DNA of 64,000 nucleotides from JACJVV01 sp964581515 (GCA_964581515.1 CAZOOV010000010.1:50247-114246), one strand, 5' to 3'; shown: positions 43,408 through 51,948, numbered from the stretch's first letter. Notes: generated by a model from the letters alone, not told the origin. Numbers and translations: made by a program.

Positions 43408-44811
43408 ATGAGAGTTGATCAATTTTCGTATTTGAAAAGACTGCAACGCCTTAAGGAATTGGCGAAAAAGAATAAAGGAGAATTAAATACAAGCAGGCTT
43501 GAGGATGATTTTCTCCATTTCTCGTCTTATACAGAGAATAAAGCATTGACTGTAATTCCTCCTAGACTCTATAAGCTTGATGGTGATCAACCAAGGCATT
43601 TTGCAGCAGCTATGGCTAAAATGGATCTTGGAAATATAGAGATACCTCTTGCAGTTGATTTTTCAGGTGCATTTGATTGTATCAATATGCTTGATGGTCT
43701 AGTCTTCTTATCACTAAAACAATTTCATGCAGATCATTATACTTCTACAAGATCATATCTTAATCCACTTCTTCAGAAGATATATACTGAAGGAAATCAA
43801 ATAATAAGGGATTTTGCAATCCATGAGGCATTACTTGGAAAAGTGAAATGTTATCGTGATGGAGTTGATCTTGATGAGATTGCAGTATTTCCTGAAAGAT
43901 TCAGCAAAGGAAGATATAGGATGGCTGTTGAGCTTGATACACCTGATGAAACTGTACGAAAATTTATGGATTTTGATGAGATGCTCCTTCAGGCGAAAAG
44001 GGATGGTGCTAAAGCAGTTCTTAGCCAGAAAAGAATACAAGAACTTACATCACTTGCTATTGATCTTCGACAAGATCTCGGTGCTATATCAAGATATGAA
44101 AAGCCTTCTGGACATGGTTTTGATGTATTTACTGATTCATGCGTAATCAGAGATGGTAATGATTCACAATTCTATTTTTACATCCCTCACAAAAAGGTAA
44201 ATGTGATGGTTTATTTTGGTGAGAATCCATTTCCTTTAGGAAAAGAGCCAAGAGATCTTGATGTTCTTAAGGGAGACGAGCATCAGCATACACTTACAAA
44301 GCTATTGAGCTATGGGTTATTTGATCCGAGCCAGCCAATCCTTGAAGCAAGGATAAATGATCTTGAAGAGATGTATAGCAAGGCTGCAAAAGAGGAGAGA
44401 AGCATGTCAGGATATCAAGATTTTGAGACACTAAGAGGAAATCTTAGCAAAGCAAATGATTATTTTAATGAAGTACCTAATGTGGATAAGAGAAGAGGGT
44501 ATGTAAGCAGGCTTGATCCTGAACTGATAGAGTTCATGGTATGTCCAAGCAGTGACGACCCTATTGTACATGATCTTCTTCCAAAGGTATCTTGGAACAA
44601 AACAATCAGGACTTATCATGACACATGTAGATTTATCAATTCATATGAGGTTGCAGATGATGCTGGAAGAGAAGATATGTTAAGAGAATTACAATCAAAT
44701 ATCATGTTTGGCAACCAACAGAACAATAATGTTAATGTATGGTTGTATCAAAACCATCGTGACTTTTGTGAGAATGCAGGAGTCAAATTTCAACTATTAG
44801 AACGATCATAA
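43408..44811 (+). CDS. Unknown soluble protein, possibly with a degenerate VWA-like motif
   Basis: 467 residues, not recognised. Soluble, mixed alpha/beta. The segment IPLAVDFSGAFDCINMLDGL (~residues 80-99) has the shape of a VWA MIDAS strand (hydrophobic strand, DxSGx, helix), but the second Ser is Ala, so this is a weak hint only. Later sections are polar with no clear motif. It lies between the two AAA+ genes, 58 nt after the first and 17 nt before the second. No signal peptide. Confidence 0.55.
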   Translation: MRVDQFSYLKRLQRLKELAKKNKGELNTSRLEDDFLHFSSYTENKALTVIPPRLYKLDGDQPRHFAAAMAKMDLGNIEIPLAVDFSGAFDCINMLDGLVFLSLKQFHADHYTSTRSYLNPLLQKIYTEGNQIIRDFAIHEALLGKVKCYRDGVDLDEIAVFPERFSKGRYRMAVELDTPDETVRKFMDFDEMLLQAKRDGAKAVLSQKRIQELTSLAIDLRQDLGAISRYEKPSGHGFDVFTDSCVIRDGNDSQFYFYIPHKKVNVMVYFGENPFPLGKEPRDLDVLKGDEHQHTLTKLLSYGLFDPSQPILEARINDLEEMYSKAAKEERSMSGYQDFETLRGNLSKANDYFNEVPNVDKRRGYVSRLDPELIEFMVCPSSDDPIVHDLLPKVSWNKTIRTYHDTCRFINSYEVADDAGREDMLRELQSNIMFGNQQNNNVNVWLYQNHRDFCENAGVKFQLLERS

Positions 44812-44828
44812 TCGTGGAGGAAATCAAA

Positions 44829-47303
44829 ATGAAGCTTGAAGAATATGTTGCAAAGGTACATACCGGAGCAGATATGGAGGATTTAGGGATAAAACCTAAA
44901 ACAATCTCAGACACATTAGCACTTATAACAAGGAAACGTCTTGTTGCTCTTCGTGATCAGGCACTAAGTCAGATTACAGACGACATGTGCGGTACTTGGC
45001 TTGATGCTCTTGAACCAACAGAAATGCTTGAAGTAGGAAAAGAAGTTGTTGATGAAAGAACGATCATGGAATATGCAAGACCTGGTATGAAAATCGAAGT
45101 CAGAAGAGAAGAATATCAAGGTATGAAGGGTACTATCAGGAAAGTCAATAGAGAAAATAATCTACTTGAAGTTGAGCTTAAGAAAAGCATAGAAGGTGGA
45201 ACTAATCTTGATGGTTTATGTGCAGATGGCCATGGTTGGAGATCTTATGCAAGAGATTTTACGCTTAAAGTTCCACGAGGAAGAGTCCCAGTAAGTTTTG
45301 GTCTTGTAGCTGACGCAGTTGCTGACAAGCAAAGAGGACACTGGGCAAAATTCAGAGAGGATTATAATGGTGCTATGTTTGATCCTGATGGATATAATAT
45401 CGATCAAGCTACCATCCCTAAGGATGTTCCTTTCAGGCTTTTAGGTTATGATGAAGAAAATGGAAGACTTGTCATAAGTACAGAAGAAAATGTCCAAGGA
45501 CATGGGAACAGGAAAAATTTCTCAATCAGTGTGAAAGATGCATATGATAATCTTCAAGTATCCAGCTTAGGTCAGGATCTTCCTTCCTCCAAGGAAGAGC
45601 TTGTATGGAAAAAGACCATGATAGATTTCTTTCCAAAAGTAATACTGCAGCCTGATAAAGCTGAAAAAGTTATCCGACAGCTTATCATGGGTACTGATTT
45701 TGGTTTATATGGTCAAGCAGGATCTGGAAAGACACTTCTTGCTAAAGATGTAGCATTATCTATCTCATCTTTAATGGGACCTTTGTTTAAAGTAAAAGGA
45801 TGTGATTCAAACTGTAATCCTTATAGTCTGTTTGATGTGGATTTTGCAGAAGTAATCAAACCATGTCCTAAATGCATGAAGAAATATGATGGTTTTCAAA
45901 GAGATAAAAAGATTAAAGAGCTTACTGATCAAGGTATGAGTTTTGAAGAAGCTGATAGTCAAGTCCCTAAGTATGAGGATACAGGGATATTTAACATGCC
46001 TAATTCAGAAGATGTCATGGTTGATGTTGTTAAAGTTGGAATGGGTTATGGTGTAGAGAGACTTAACGGTAATATAGAAGTCAGAAAGATGAATCTTGAA
46101 GGATACAGCATTCCTGAACTTTCAGCTGATAAAGGAACACTTTATCTAGGCGCTCTTGCTGCAGCACAGATTCATATGCTTAACGGTGGTAAGGATGGAG
46201 AAACAGATGATCTTGTCAGACAGACTTTAGAAAAGATCATGGGCGAATTATCTCATGGTGGGAAAATCAATAATCCTTTTGATCCAGACAGGCTTATCTT
46301 AGGTAAGTTTGGAGCTACAAATAATGGGATACTCATTGCAGATGAAGTAGAGAAGTTAAGGGGACCTTCACGTGACTGTTTCTTGCAGGCGTCTGAAGAG
46401 GAAGAGATACAACCAGAAGGATGCAGACAGCCAGCACCTTCAAATCAGCTTATCATATGTACTGCAAATCAGACTGAAGAAATTGAGAATCCATTTAATG
46501 ACAGATTTGATTGGCACGCTATAAGATATCCTACAGATGTTGATATTGCTCACGAAGTAACAAGGAGAGCTGTACACGGAAAGAGAGTGGATCTTTATGA
46601 AGTTGATATTGGCGATGTCCATCTTGAGAATGGTGGTACTGTAGAAGATGTAATTGTGCCTCTTCCTATAGAGAAGGCTATGGATAGCCTGTATATCAAG
46701 TTCGGTCTTGAGTATGAAGGACCTGGAAAGAATCTTATCTCAGATAGTGTCAGGTCAAAAAAAGGTGCACATAGAAGCGGTCGTGCACAGTGGGAGATGG
46801 ATAATCTATTCTGGTCTGAAACACCAGCATTTCCTGATCAAAAATATGTAGTTGAAGGAATGCAGCATGCATTCTGCAGTAGGATACAAGTAAATGCTAG
46901 ACAGAAGGATCAGGAAGCAAAAGAACACGTCAATAGTTGGGTAGAAGAGAAATTCCCTGAATACTTAAAAGAAGAAGAGAATAAGTTCTGGTGTGATGTA
47001 AGGCGTCATATCGGTACTGCAGAAAGAAGCATCGGTGGAATTGAAGATGCATTCAATGAAGAAATTGCATTATATAGAAAGGATGCAAGAAATGCAGAAC
47101 AAGTATATGAGAAAATAGAGTATGCATATAATCATCCTACTGATGATAATGCAAACCAGGCACTTTTGGAGTTCCCTTTCATGGATTATCTTTTCCAAGA
47201 GCAAGATAACATACATAATGTTGATGCAAAACAGCTTGTGGGAGTGATGGAGTATTTCCTTGAGAGCAGGATGAGATTTATGAAAGCAGAGCAGGAGAAA
47301 TAA
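44829..47303 (+). CDS. AAA+ ATPase 2 of the locus (MoxR/PrkA/Lon-like) with inserted Cys motif
   Basis: 824 residues. Residues ~70-110 contain a small SH3/KOW-like segment (RPGMKIEVRREEYQGMKGTI). Walker A is GQAGSGKTLLAKD (~294), and Walker B GILIADEVEKLRGPSRD (~499) is followed by LLxATQE-like FLQASEEEEIQ and sensor 1 LIICTANQTEE with NPFNDRFD, the order of MoxR/RavA, PrkA and Lon-B ATPases. Between them, CDSNC...CPKC (~325-348) could hold zinc. The C-terminal ~250 residues are helical. The ATG at 44829 is preferred to GTG 44814 because SD GGAGG (44816-44820) lies 8 nt before it. Confidence 0.8.
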   Translation: MKLEEYVAKVHTGADMEDLGIKPKTISDTLALITRKRLVALRDQALSQITDDMCGTWLDALEPTEMLEVGKEVVDERTIMEYARPGMKIEVRREEYQGMKGTIRKVNRENNLLEVELKKSIEGGTNLDGLCADGHGWRSYARDFTLKVPRGRVPVSFGLVADAVADKQRGHWAKFREDYNGAMFDPDGYNIDQATIPKDVPFRLLGYDEENGRLVISTEENVQGHGNRKNFSISVKDAYDNLQVSSLGQDLPSSKEELVWKKTMIDFFPKVILQPDKAEKVIRQLIMGTDFGLYGQAGSGKTLLAKDVALSISSLMGPLFKVKGCDSNCNPYSLFDVDFAEVIKPCPKCMKKYDGFQRDKKIKELTDQGMSFEEADSQVPKYEDTGIFNMPNSEDVMVDVVKVGMGYGVERLNGNIEVRKMNLEGYSIPELSADKGTLYLGALAAAQIHMLNGGKDGETDDLVRQTLEKIMGELSHGGKINNPFDPDRLILGKFGATNNGILIADEVEKLRGPSRDCFLQASEEEEIQPEGCRQPAPSNQLIICTANQTEEIENPFNDRFDWHAIRYPTDVDIAHEVTRRAVHGKRVDLYEVDIGDVHLENGGTVEDVIVPLPIEKAMDSLYIKFGLEYEGPGKNLISDSVRSKKGAHRSGRAQWEMDNLFWSETPAFPDQKYVVEGMQHAFCSRIQVNARQKDQEAKEHVNSWVEEKFPEYLKEEENKFWCDVRRHIGTAERSIGGIEDAFNEEIALYRKDARNAEQVYEKIEYAYNHPTDDNANQALLEFPFMDYLFQEQDNIHNVDAKQLVGVMEYFLESRMRFMKAEQEK

Positions 47304-47340
47304 TCTTGGATAAAATTATACTTGAGGTGAAATCTACAAG

Positions 47341-48123
47341 ATGAATATCCAAGAATTCCGCTTAGCGAATTGTAAATTATATAGGACACCTCCTTTGAGG
47401 ACTGATGAAGTAGAGGATTTGATAGGGGATGTCTTATTACAAGCTTGGAAGAATGGGACTAGTGCACGAGGTGCAATCAGTCAAATAGTGAAAGATCAAG
47501 GTATAGTGAATAAGCTTGGCGGACAGATTTCTAAGAATATGGATTTTCAAAGACAAGCAGGTCTTCGAAAAGTTGAAGCACAGACAAATATGCGCAGAAG
47601 CATGTATGCAGATGCACAAAAACAAAGACTTGCTCAAATTGAAAGCACTTATGGACATAAGGCTGATGAGACTGAGACTGAACTTCAACAAGTGCAGGGA
47701 ACATATCAAGAAAAACAGAGAGTCTATAACGCTGCACAGGCAAAGCTTGATGAGCTTAGAAGTAGTGTTCAAAGTAACCTGGATGATCTTGGCGGGGATG
47801 AAGGAATACAGACACTTCTTGATATCAATCAGACAATTGTTGGCGATCAGTCAAAAAAGAAGACAAGAGCAAAAGGTAGTTATGTACCTAAGAAAAAATC
47901 AGGGGATGCAGGTGAGCCCGGAGACGATACCGGAGATCAACTTCAAGATTCTGGTTTAGAGATTGTAATGGATGACGATACTGCAGCATTTCTCGAAGGA
48001 GAACCAGTTCCATCTTCTGGATATAAGAAATGGTGGCATGATTTTACAAATAAGCCTATAATCAAACCTATATACAAAGCGTTGACTTATGAGGTATTTA
48101 AATTTCCTTGGGAGAAAAAATAA
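47341..48123 (+). CDS. Coiled-coil adaptor-like protein of the locus
   Basis: 260 residues. A helical N-terminal domain (~1-75), a long coiled coil (~78-150, rich in Gln, Glu and Lys), a disordered acidic/Gly-rich linker (KKKSGDAGEPGDDTGDQ), and a short C-terminal segment with several Trp and Lys (KKWWHDFTNKP). This reads as a flexible tether with binding ends. SD GAGGTGA lies at 47323-47329. Located between AAA+ ATPase 2 and the VWA protein, so it may bridge the two (inference). Not recognised. Confidence 0.6.
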   Translation: MNIQEFRLANCKLYRTPPLRTDEVEDLIGDVLLQAWKNGTSARGAISQIVKDQGIVNKLGGQISKNMDFQRQAGLRKVEAQTNMRRSMYADAQKQRLAQIESTYGHKADETETELQQVQGTYQEKQRVYNAAQAKLDELRSSVQSNLDDLGGDEGIQTLLDINQTIVGDQSKKKTRAKGSYVPKKKSGDAGEPGDDTGDQLQDSGLEIVMDDDTAAFLEGEPVPSSGYKKWWHDFTNKPIIKPIYKALTYEVFKFPWEKK

Positions 48124-48146
48124 AAGTTGTTTAGGATATATGAAAA

Positions 48147-49685
48147 ATGAGTGACGAGCAAAACAATCAAAATGGAAGCATTGATGATGTTGTTAATAGC
48201 TCTGGCGCTGATAGAAGCACTCCTGCTGCGAATGCAACAACGATGGGACAAACATCTTCTCAATCAAATGCAGGTGAACAACTTCCTCCATTAAGATTAC
48301 CTACTCTTCTTCCTTTGGATAAATATATCAGTCTTTTTACAAAAAGTTATAGTACTGACCCAGATTTTAAGGACAAGGTACATAATTATCTTAAGTTATC
48401 AAAATTTAAAAAAGTTGGTCTTAGCCTTGGTAAAGTATTTCGAAAGTCTTGGTATGATAAAAAAACACAGGAAATGATCTCTGCTTATGCTACAAAAGCA
48501 CATGATGATTTAGAAAAATATTGTAATGCAAAAAGAGATGCATGGGAAGCAAAGAAAAAAGAGATTGAACTTAAGAAACAACAAGCTGCATTATCTGAAA
48601 GCGAGAAAAAATTCCAACTGACTCAACAAGAATATAAGGAAGCTACTGCAAAAGAGCAGGAAGAAAGAGAAAGAGCTAGACTAGAATTTGAAGCGAAACA
48701 AAGAGCTATTGAAGAAAGAGCGGAGAAACAAAAAGCACAGATAATCCATAAGACTGACGTAAACAGAATTGTTCAAGAGCATTTACAAAAGTCTATAGAG
48801 AAATCATCTTATGTTAAGGTTGATGCTTCAGGAAATCTTCAATTTGATGAACAACAGATAGTACAAAGGCTTGAAGATCTTTATCTTGATCAGATTATAG
48901 ATGGTATTGAGAAAGAAGATGGGAAGACAGGTTTTATAACTAAAGTCCTTAAAGAATATGGAGATATCCTCAGTCATTTTGAAGAGCTTGGAGATATATC
49001 TGATATTGCAGACGTTGATTGGACTCAGTCTATCCAATATTCTGCTGCTATGGGATATCGAAGACCAACTTTCCCATATTTGGTCGTTGGAAAAAAACAA
49101 CCAAAAACTGCACATGGTAAAATTCAACTTGATACTGCACAAATACTTGATATTAGTGGTAGTATGACTCATAATAATAGGATAAATATAGCAAAGAAAA
49201 CTTTGCTTGCAAACAGTGCACTTATGAGAAGACTTAATCCTAGTAATAATATGTATATGGGTGTATATAGTGATGCTGTAAAAGATGTTACTAGTTCTGA
49301 TCTTTTCAGAAGTGTTGCAGCTGATGGATATACAAGAACTGATCTTGCACTTGAATGGTTGCTTGGAAAGCTTGAAAAAACTGGAGAGCCTTCAATAGCA
49401 TATTTAGTTACAGATGGAGAACCATATCATCCAAATGTTAGTAATATGATGGAGAGATGTATAAACTATGCTGAGAGATTTAAAAAATTGCCAATAATGC
49501 TTACAATATTCTTGGTAGATGGGGACGCTAGCAGTGAAGCAAATATAATTGAGATAGGACAGGCTGCAGGATCAGATACTAAAGTAATACCTGTAGAGGT
49601 TGATGATCTTGGAAGTGGAGTTATAAGAGCTGGTGCAGATAATATACATCAGATGTATAGTATAGGGGATTTTGCTCGAAGGTAA
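48147..49685 (+). CDS. VWA-domain protein of the locus (with coiled-coil N-terminus)
   Basis: 512 residues. Residues ~1-45 are Ser/Asn/Gln-rich and disordered, ~100-210 are a charged coiled coil (KKKEIELKKQQAAL... and EERERARLEFEAKQRA), and from ~325 comes a von Willebrand factor A domain with complete MIDAS: DISGSM (~334-339), Thr in GYTRTD (~397) and Asp in VTDGEP (~423). MIDAS VWA proteins next to MoxR-like AAA+ ATPases act as metal-dependent substrate or cofactor adaptors (known for RavA-ViaA, CbbQO, NorQD and others). No signal peptide, so it is cytosolic. Confidence 0.85.
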   Translation: MSDEQNNQNGSIDDVVNSSGADRSTPAANATTMGQTSSQSNAGEQLPPLRLPTLLPLDKYISLFTKSYSTDPDFKDKVHNYLKLSKFKKVGLSLGKVFRKSWYDKKTQEMISAYATKAHDDLEKYCNAKRDAWEAKKKEIELKKQQAALSESEKKFQLTQQEYKEATAKEQEERERARLEFEAKQRAIEERAEKQKAQIIHKTDVNRIVQEHLQKSIEKSSYVKVDASGNLQFDEQQIVQRLEDLYLDQIIDGIEKEDGKTGFITKVLKEYGDILSHFEELGDISDIADVDWTQSIQYSAAMGYRRPTFPYLVVGKKQPKTAHGKIQLDTAQILDISGSMTHNNRINIAKKTLLANSALMRRLNPSNNMYMGVYSDAVKDVTSSDLFRSVAADGYTRTDLALEWLLGKLEKTGEPSIAYLVTDGEPYHPNVSNMMERCINYAERFKKLPIMLTIFLVDGDASSEANIIEIGQAAGSDTKVIPVEVDDLGSGVIRAGADNIHQMYSIGDFARR

Positions 49686-49880
49686 TATTTAGGGGCATGA
49701 TTTTAAGATAAATTTATTAGTAGCAAGTGAATTAGCTATTATTGGGTAAGTTAAAGGCTGGTAAGTTAAAAGGTTAAGTTTGGGTAAATTTAGTGGTAAT
49801 TTAGGTTAAATTTGATATAATAAGAGGTGTTTAGAAGTAGTTATTAGAATCATTATAATCTTGTTTTAATGACTATAAAT
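49686..49880. other. Intergenic stretch with GGTAAGTTAA-type near repeats
   Basis: 195 bp after the VWA gene with short degenerate repeats on the plus strand (GGGTAAGTTAAAGG, GGTAAGTTAAAAGG, GGTTAAGTTTGGGTAAATT between about 49744 and 49795). No open reading frame. May end the upstream transcript or hold regulatory sites for the next gene. Confidence 0.4.
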
Positions 49881-49881
49881 G

Positions 49882-49924
49882 CTTATAAAACCATAAATAA
49901 CACCCTATAATGAGGGGTGGAGGT
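49882..49924 (+). promoter_or_regulatory. Promoter and ribosome-binding site of the last locus gene
   Basis: TATA-like CTTATAAA near 49882-49889 predicts a start near 49911, followed by a perfect Shine-Dalgarno GGAGGT at 49919-49924, 8 nt before the ATG at 49933. So this gene is transcribed on its own, with a short leader. Confidence 0.6.
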
Positions 49925-49932
49925 ACTGAAAA

Positions 49933-50652
49933 ATGACATGGAAGGATAATCTTAAGAAAATACGTGAAGGAGCTGAAGGACTTTTGAATGATGCAGGAGA
50001 TGACCTTGATTCAAGAGTAGGAAAGGCACATGATGCTATTGATGCTGCAGCAACTGTAGCAGGAGCTACCTTGAGAACAGGAGCTGCTGTAGGCAAGCTT
50101 TTGGGAAGGCAAGCAATGAAAGGAGTCAGAAGTGGAGTTGACGCTTTACAAGCATGGTATGATCAAAAGAGAGACTATCTTGAGAATACTTTAGCTGCTA
50201 TGGAAACATATGTGACAACTGATGGTGAATATGATGCAGCAAAAGCAAAAGAATTCCTTAAAGATAGAGTAGAGGCTACAAAAGTAATTGGTCCAAGAGC
50301 TTATGATGCATTAGTAGAAGTCCTTAGAGATGTTCCAGGTGCACTTAAGAAGGATTGGAAAGGTACATTTAAGCCTTCTGAGCTTGATATGAAGACAAAG
50401 TATGCAGGAATTGGAACAAACTATAATGGAACATTATTTACAAGGAACTATGAAGATTGCATTGAATTCATGGGCGATGTTAAGAGTTTGCTTCCTAATG
50501 GAATGAGTAGAGAGATTAGACAAGGAATCATACTTGATATCAAGGAGAATGCGTTTGCAAATGTTGATCAGCTTGTGGATTTATATGACAAACAAGATGA
50601 TATTTTAGCGCAGAATAAACTTGCAGCACTTGATAAATATGTGATTGAATAA
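49933..50652 (+). CDS. Small helical protein at the end of the AAA+/VWA locus
   Basis: 239 residues. Amphipathic helical N-terminus with Ala/Gly-rich stretch (residues ~30-65, AAATVAGATLRTGAAVGK), possibly membrane-peripheral or self-assembling, then a mostly helical domain. Not recognised. It has its own promoter and a perfect Shine-Dalgarno. It shares strand and cytosolic character with the seven genes before it, but membership of the same system is an assumption, because a 247-bp gap and separate promoter intervene. Confidence 0.6.
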   Translation: MTWKDNLKKIREGAEGLLNDAGDDLDSRVGKAHDAIDAAATVAGATLRTGAAVGKLLGRQAMKGVRSGVDALQAWYDQKRDYLENTLAAMETYVTTDGEYDAAKAKEFLKDRVEATKVIGPRAYDALVEVLRDVPGALKKDWKGTFKPSELDMKTKYAGIGTNYNGTLFTRNYEDCIEFMGDVKSLLPNGMSREIRQGIILDIKENAFANVDQLVDLYDKQDDILAQNKLAALDKYVIE

Positions 50653-50851
50653 GGATATAATATCCTTTTCTTTTTTTATTCTTTTTTCCCCTTTATTTTC
50701 TCTTTATTTTTTATGTATTCTTTTAATCTTATTTTTCTTGTAGTTTTTGTTGTTTTTTTGTATTTCTTTAATCTTGTTTCTCTTGTAGTTTTTTAGTTAT
50801 TATGCAGGGTTAATTTTATAAATAATCATAGAAATCCTATTATCTCAAGAT
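50653..50851. other. T-rich intergenic DNA with an imperfect ~35-bp direct repeat
   Basis: Several T6-T9 runs follow the stop codon at 50652 and probably end the upstream transcript. A degenerate direct repeat (TGTATTCTTTTAATCTT... at about 50714-50748 and TGTATTTCTTTAATCTT... at about 50759-50793), period 45 bp, lies within. TTTTATAAAT (about 50814-50823) is the tRNA-Ser promoter. Confidence 0.6.
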
Positions 50852-50889
50852 GTCGCGGTCGCATAACCTGGTATTGCGCAAGATTGCTA

Positions 50890-50935
50890 AGAGCTGGATA
50901 GTTCTTATGAACCTACCAATACTGATTTTGTGAAC
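50890..50935 (+). other. Anticodon-loop intron of tRNA-Ser
   Basis: 46-nt insertion at the canonical 37/38 site, with an internal hairpin (TAGTTC-TTAT-GAACCTA region). Boundaries inferred by restoring the 7-nt loop TTGCTAA. Confidence 0.8.
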
Positions 50936-50967
50936 ATCTTGTGCCCACATGGGCGTGCGGGTTCAAA

Positions 50968-51013
50968 TATAAAGCTGTGCTTTATGCTTAAAAAAGCATA
51001 TCTTTTTTGAAAG
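50968..51013 (+). other. T-loop intron of tRNA-Ser
   Basis: 46-nt insertion after TTCAAA of the T-loop (±1 nt). It holds an ATAAAGC/GCTTTAT hairpin and an A-run that can pair with the T-run before GAAAG. As in tRNA-Ile, TTC can pair with GAA just before a 3-nt AGT bulge, giving the same bulge-helix-bulge-like geometry. Confidence 0.78.
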
Positions 51014-51123
51014 TCCCGTCCGCGACGTTTTTTTTCTTATATATATCTTATATTTGTCTTATAATTTCTTAGTTATATCTGTTGAAGGCAAGGTTTTTAA
51101 AGACATTTACAACTAGGTCTTAT

Positions 51124-51804
51124 ATGGGTTTACTCGAGAAAGTAAAGGGGGCTTGGAACTCTAGAAAGGCTAGAAATATTAGGGATGCTAAGAAATACAT
51201 ACCTTTAGTTGCAGTTCCAGCATTTGAAGTACCTTTACATGAAGGTTTACATGCAGGCTTGGCACATGTATTGCCAAGAATTTGGTCTGAAGGCATTGTT
51301 CTGAATAATAATCTTTGGTATTCAAGACCCTTAGAAGCTATTACTCTTGGATATTTTGATGCACAGAGTTTTCCACCTAAATCTGGTACTGGTGGATTTG
51401 CTATGCTTGAATATTATGATACTATAGGTGGGCATCTTTCAGGTGCTGTTGTGAGTGCTGCTCCTGAGATTGCTACTATGACACTTGGATTCTATTGGAT
51501 TAAGCGAGCAATAAATAATATTGATGATAAAGGAAAACAATTGTATTCAGTTGTTTCTGCATATGCAGGAATGGCACTTTGTTCTTCAACTTTTCATTAT
51601 CTTAGTAAAAGTTCTTTGCATCCAGAATCAGGTAGTGACCATTATGGTTTTACAAAACACATTCTTGATATACTTCCTTTGCCAGATGCGGTTACAGCAG
51701 GGGCTGCTGGCCTTACTACATTTATAGGTGCGGCTGTGATGACTGCAGGAGCGCTTTATCTAGCTAATATTATTCCTGATAAATCAAATGATTTTAAGGT
51801 ATAA
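51124..51804 (+). CDS. Membrane protein with HExxH motif (M50-like candidate)
   Basis: 226 residues with about five hydrophobic segments. The first one runs into PLHEGLHAGLAHVLPRI: the HEGLH at residues ~40-44 matches the HExxH zinc motif of intramembrane (site-2/M50-like) peptidases, which also place it in a membrane helix. A later Asp- or His-containing ligand segment is not obvious (candidate: SGSDHYGFTKH). Activity therefore uncertain. The TATA-like GTTTTTAAAGAC (~51092-51103) is ~27 nt before the ATG at 51124, so I chose it over a TTG at 51082. Confidence 0.65.
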   Translation: MGLLEKVKGAWNSRKARNIRDAKKYIPLVAVPAFEVPLHEGLHAGLAHVLPRIWSEGIVLNNNLWYSRPLEAITLGYFDAQSFPPKSGTGGFAMLEYYDTIGGHLSGAVVSAAPEIATMTLGFYWIKRAINNIDDKGKQLYSVVSAYAGMALCSSTFHYLSKSSLHPESGSDHYGFTKHILDILPLPDAVTAGAAGLTTFIGAAVMTAGALYLANIIPDKSNDFKV

Positions 51805-51917
51805 TATTTGTTATAATATTTGAATAATATTTGTATAATATTCTTATAATATTTCAATAATTTACGTTTAGTATCAATTAAAGCATTGTATTCCATTATA
51901 TTGAATTTCTCAGTAAC

Positions 51918-51926
51918 TTTTATAAA
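51918..51926 (+). promoter_or_regulatory. TATA box of initiator tRNA gene
   Basis: TTTTATAAA near 51918-51926 is centred ~27 nt before the tRNA 5' end, a canonical archaeal spacing that also calibrates the other promoter calls in this window. Confidence 0.75.
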
Positions 51927-51948
51927 TTAACCATCTTTCGTAATACAT

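Larger units (their letters stand above)
50852..51027 (+). tRNA. tRNA-Ser(GCU) with two introns (anticodon loop and T-loop)
   Basis: Acceptor GTCGCGG (50852-50858) pairs with CCGCGAC (51020-51026), then discriminator G. A 3-bp D-stem (GCA/TGC) suits a type II tRNA. Anticodon stem CAAGA pairs with TCTTG; the loop reads TT-GCT-A, anticodon GCU (serine AGC/AGU). The variable arm GCCC-ACAT-GGGC is long, as in tRNA-Ser. T-stem GCGGG pairs with CCCGT (one G-U). Removing 46 nt after position 37 and 46 nt in the T-loop leaves 84 nt. CCA is not encoded. A T9 run directly after the gene is the terminator. TATA box ~32 nt upstream. Confidence 0.9.

Noticed and set aside
43408..44811. Second VWA protein in the AAA+ locus
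   Set aside because: The DFSGA stretch lacks the second Ser and no Thr/Asp MIDAS partners could be placed; kept only as a hint.
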